21,292 nucleotides of DNA from UBA3818 sp051881895 (lineage in GTDB: Bacteria; Bacillota; Clostridia; Oscillospirales; Ruminococcaceae), in NCBI GenBank assembly GCA_051881895.1, contig JBJEQT010000018.1, positions 1 through 21,292 of the forward strand. The letters run 5' to 3'. The translations under genes were made by a program, and so were the position numbers. Shown piece by piece: positions 21,192-21,292 of the stretch (position 1 is the first letter of the stretch; every line of letters begins with the position of its first letter). Below the pieces are notes generated by a model that saw nothing but the letters and a program-made list of their open reading frames with translations, ran no database searches and was not told the origin of the DNA.

Positions 21192-21292
21192 CTATTCTTC
21201 AATCAGCTGTAATTCCGCTTCCGATACCGTTTTGATTTCTTTTTTGTTCATGATGTCATACATGGCCGGTACGACAAACAGCGTCATCAGTG
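21192..21292 (-). CDS. RND-family efflux permease, C-terminal fragment
   Basis: The last 32 residues of a protein that enters from the right edge. They begin LMTLFVVPAMYDIMNKKEI, the standard end of the final transmembrane helix in AcrB/HAE1-type RND permeases (LLTLFVVPALYDLF in relatives), followed by a short acidic tail ending LQLIEE. The stop is TAG at 21192-21194. Such permeases export drugs or lipids using the proton gradient. Substrate and partners cannot be judged from this fragment. Confidence 0.78.
   Translation of the reverse strand, partial: LMTLFVVPAMYDIMNKKEIKTVSEAELQLIEE

Overview
The window reads as chromosomal DNA of an anaerobic, low-to-mid G+C Firmicute. Clostridia of the Oscillospiraceae/Ruminococcaceae type fit best. 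The grounds are strong AGGAGG Shine-Dalgarno sites, frequent TTG and GTG starts, sigma-A promoters with 17-bp spacers, a lysine (L-box) riboswitch, abundant intrinsic terminators, a two-gene SufC/SufBD system and an anaerobe-style split Mrp antiporter operon. This placement is inference; there is no rRNA or marker phylogeny here. No mobile element, CRISPR array, tRNA or rRNA was seen.

Layout. 1-411: the 5' part of an ArsR-family metal-sensor repressor runs off the left edge, with a promoter and a palindromic operator. Divergent from it is the promoter of metG. 412-3252: metG (methionyl-tRNA synthetase) and tatD (metal-dependent nuclease), each with a terminator. 3351-3800: minus-strand transcription unit for a 26-residue membrane mini-protein that has its own promoter, Shine-Dalgarno and bidirectional terminator, plus two large unassigned inverted repeats. 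3808-5025: a MalY/PatB-type C-S lyase or aminotransferase on the minus strand. 5287-5596: promoter, lysine riboswitch and two tandem terminators. 5632-8812: two convergent NhaC-family transporters sharing one symmetrical terminator. The first is riboswitch-controlled and so probably a lysine transporter (LysW type); the second has only a plain promoter. 9174-18441: a nine-kilobase operon of ten Mrp/Mnh/Mbh-like antiporter genes. 18618-19169: a lone SLOG/DUF1273-like protein. 19259-21031: sufC-sufBD on the minus strand behind a promoter overlapped by a palindrome. 21192-21292: the C-terminal tail of an RND efflux permease at the right edge.

How the genes work together. The ten-gene operon encodes one membrane complex: MnhE, F, G, an MbhD-like (DUF4040) protein, an MbhE-MnhB fusion, MnhC, and four antiporter-like (PF00361) subunits. 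Each of the four keeps the TM5 glutamate and the TM7, TM8 and TM12 lysines expected of a working proton/sodium channel subunit. Canonical Mrp has only two such subunits (MrpA and MrpD), so this is an enlarged version with MrpA split into parts, as in membrane-bound hydrogenases, yet no hydrogenase or other redox subunit lies beside it. The NhaC-family transporters nearby could use the ion gradient it sets; that link is inference from context.

The observations I rate highest are the four-channel Mrp-like complex, the fully equipped 26-residue membrane peptide gene, the riboswitch leader with a second strong terminator and a mutually exclusive linking hairpin, and the palindromes in the mrp leader and the suf promoter.
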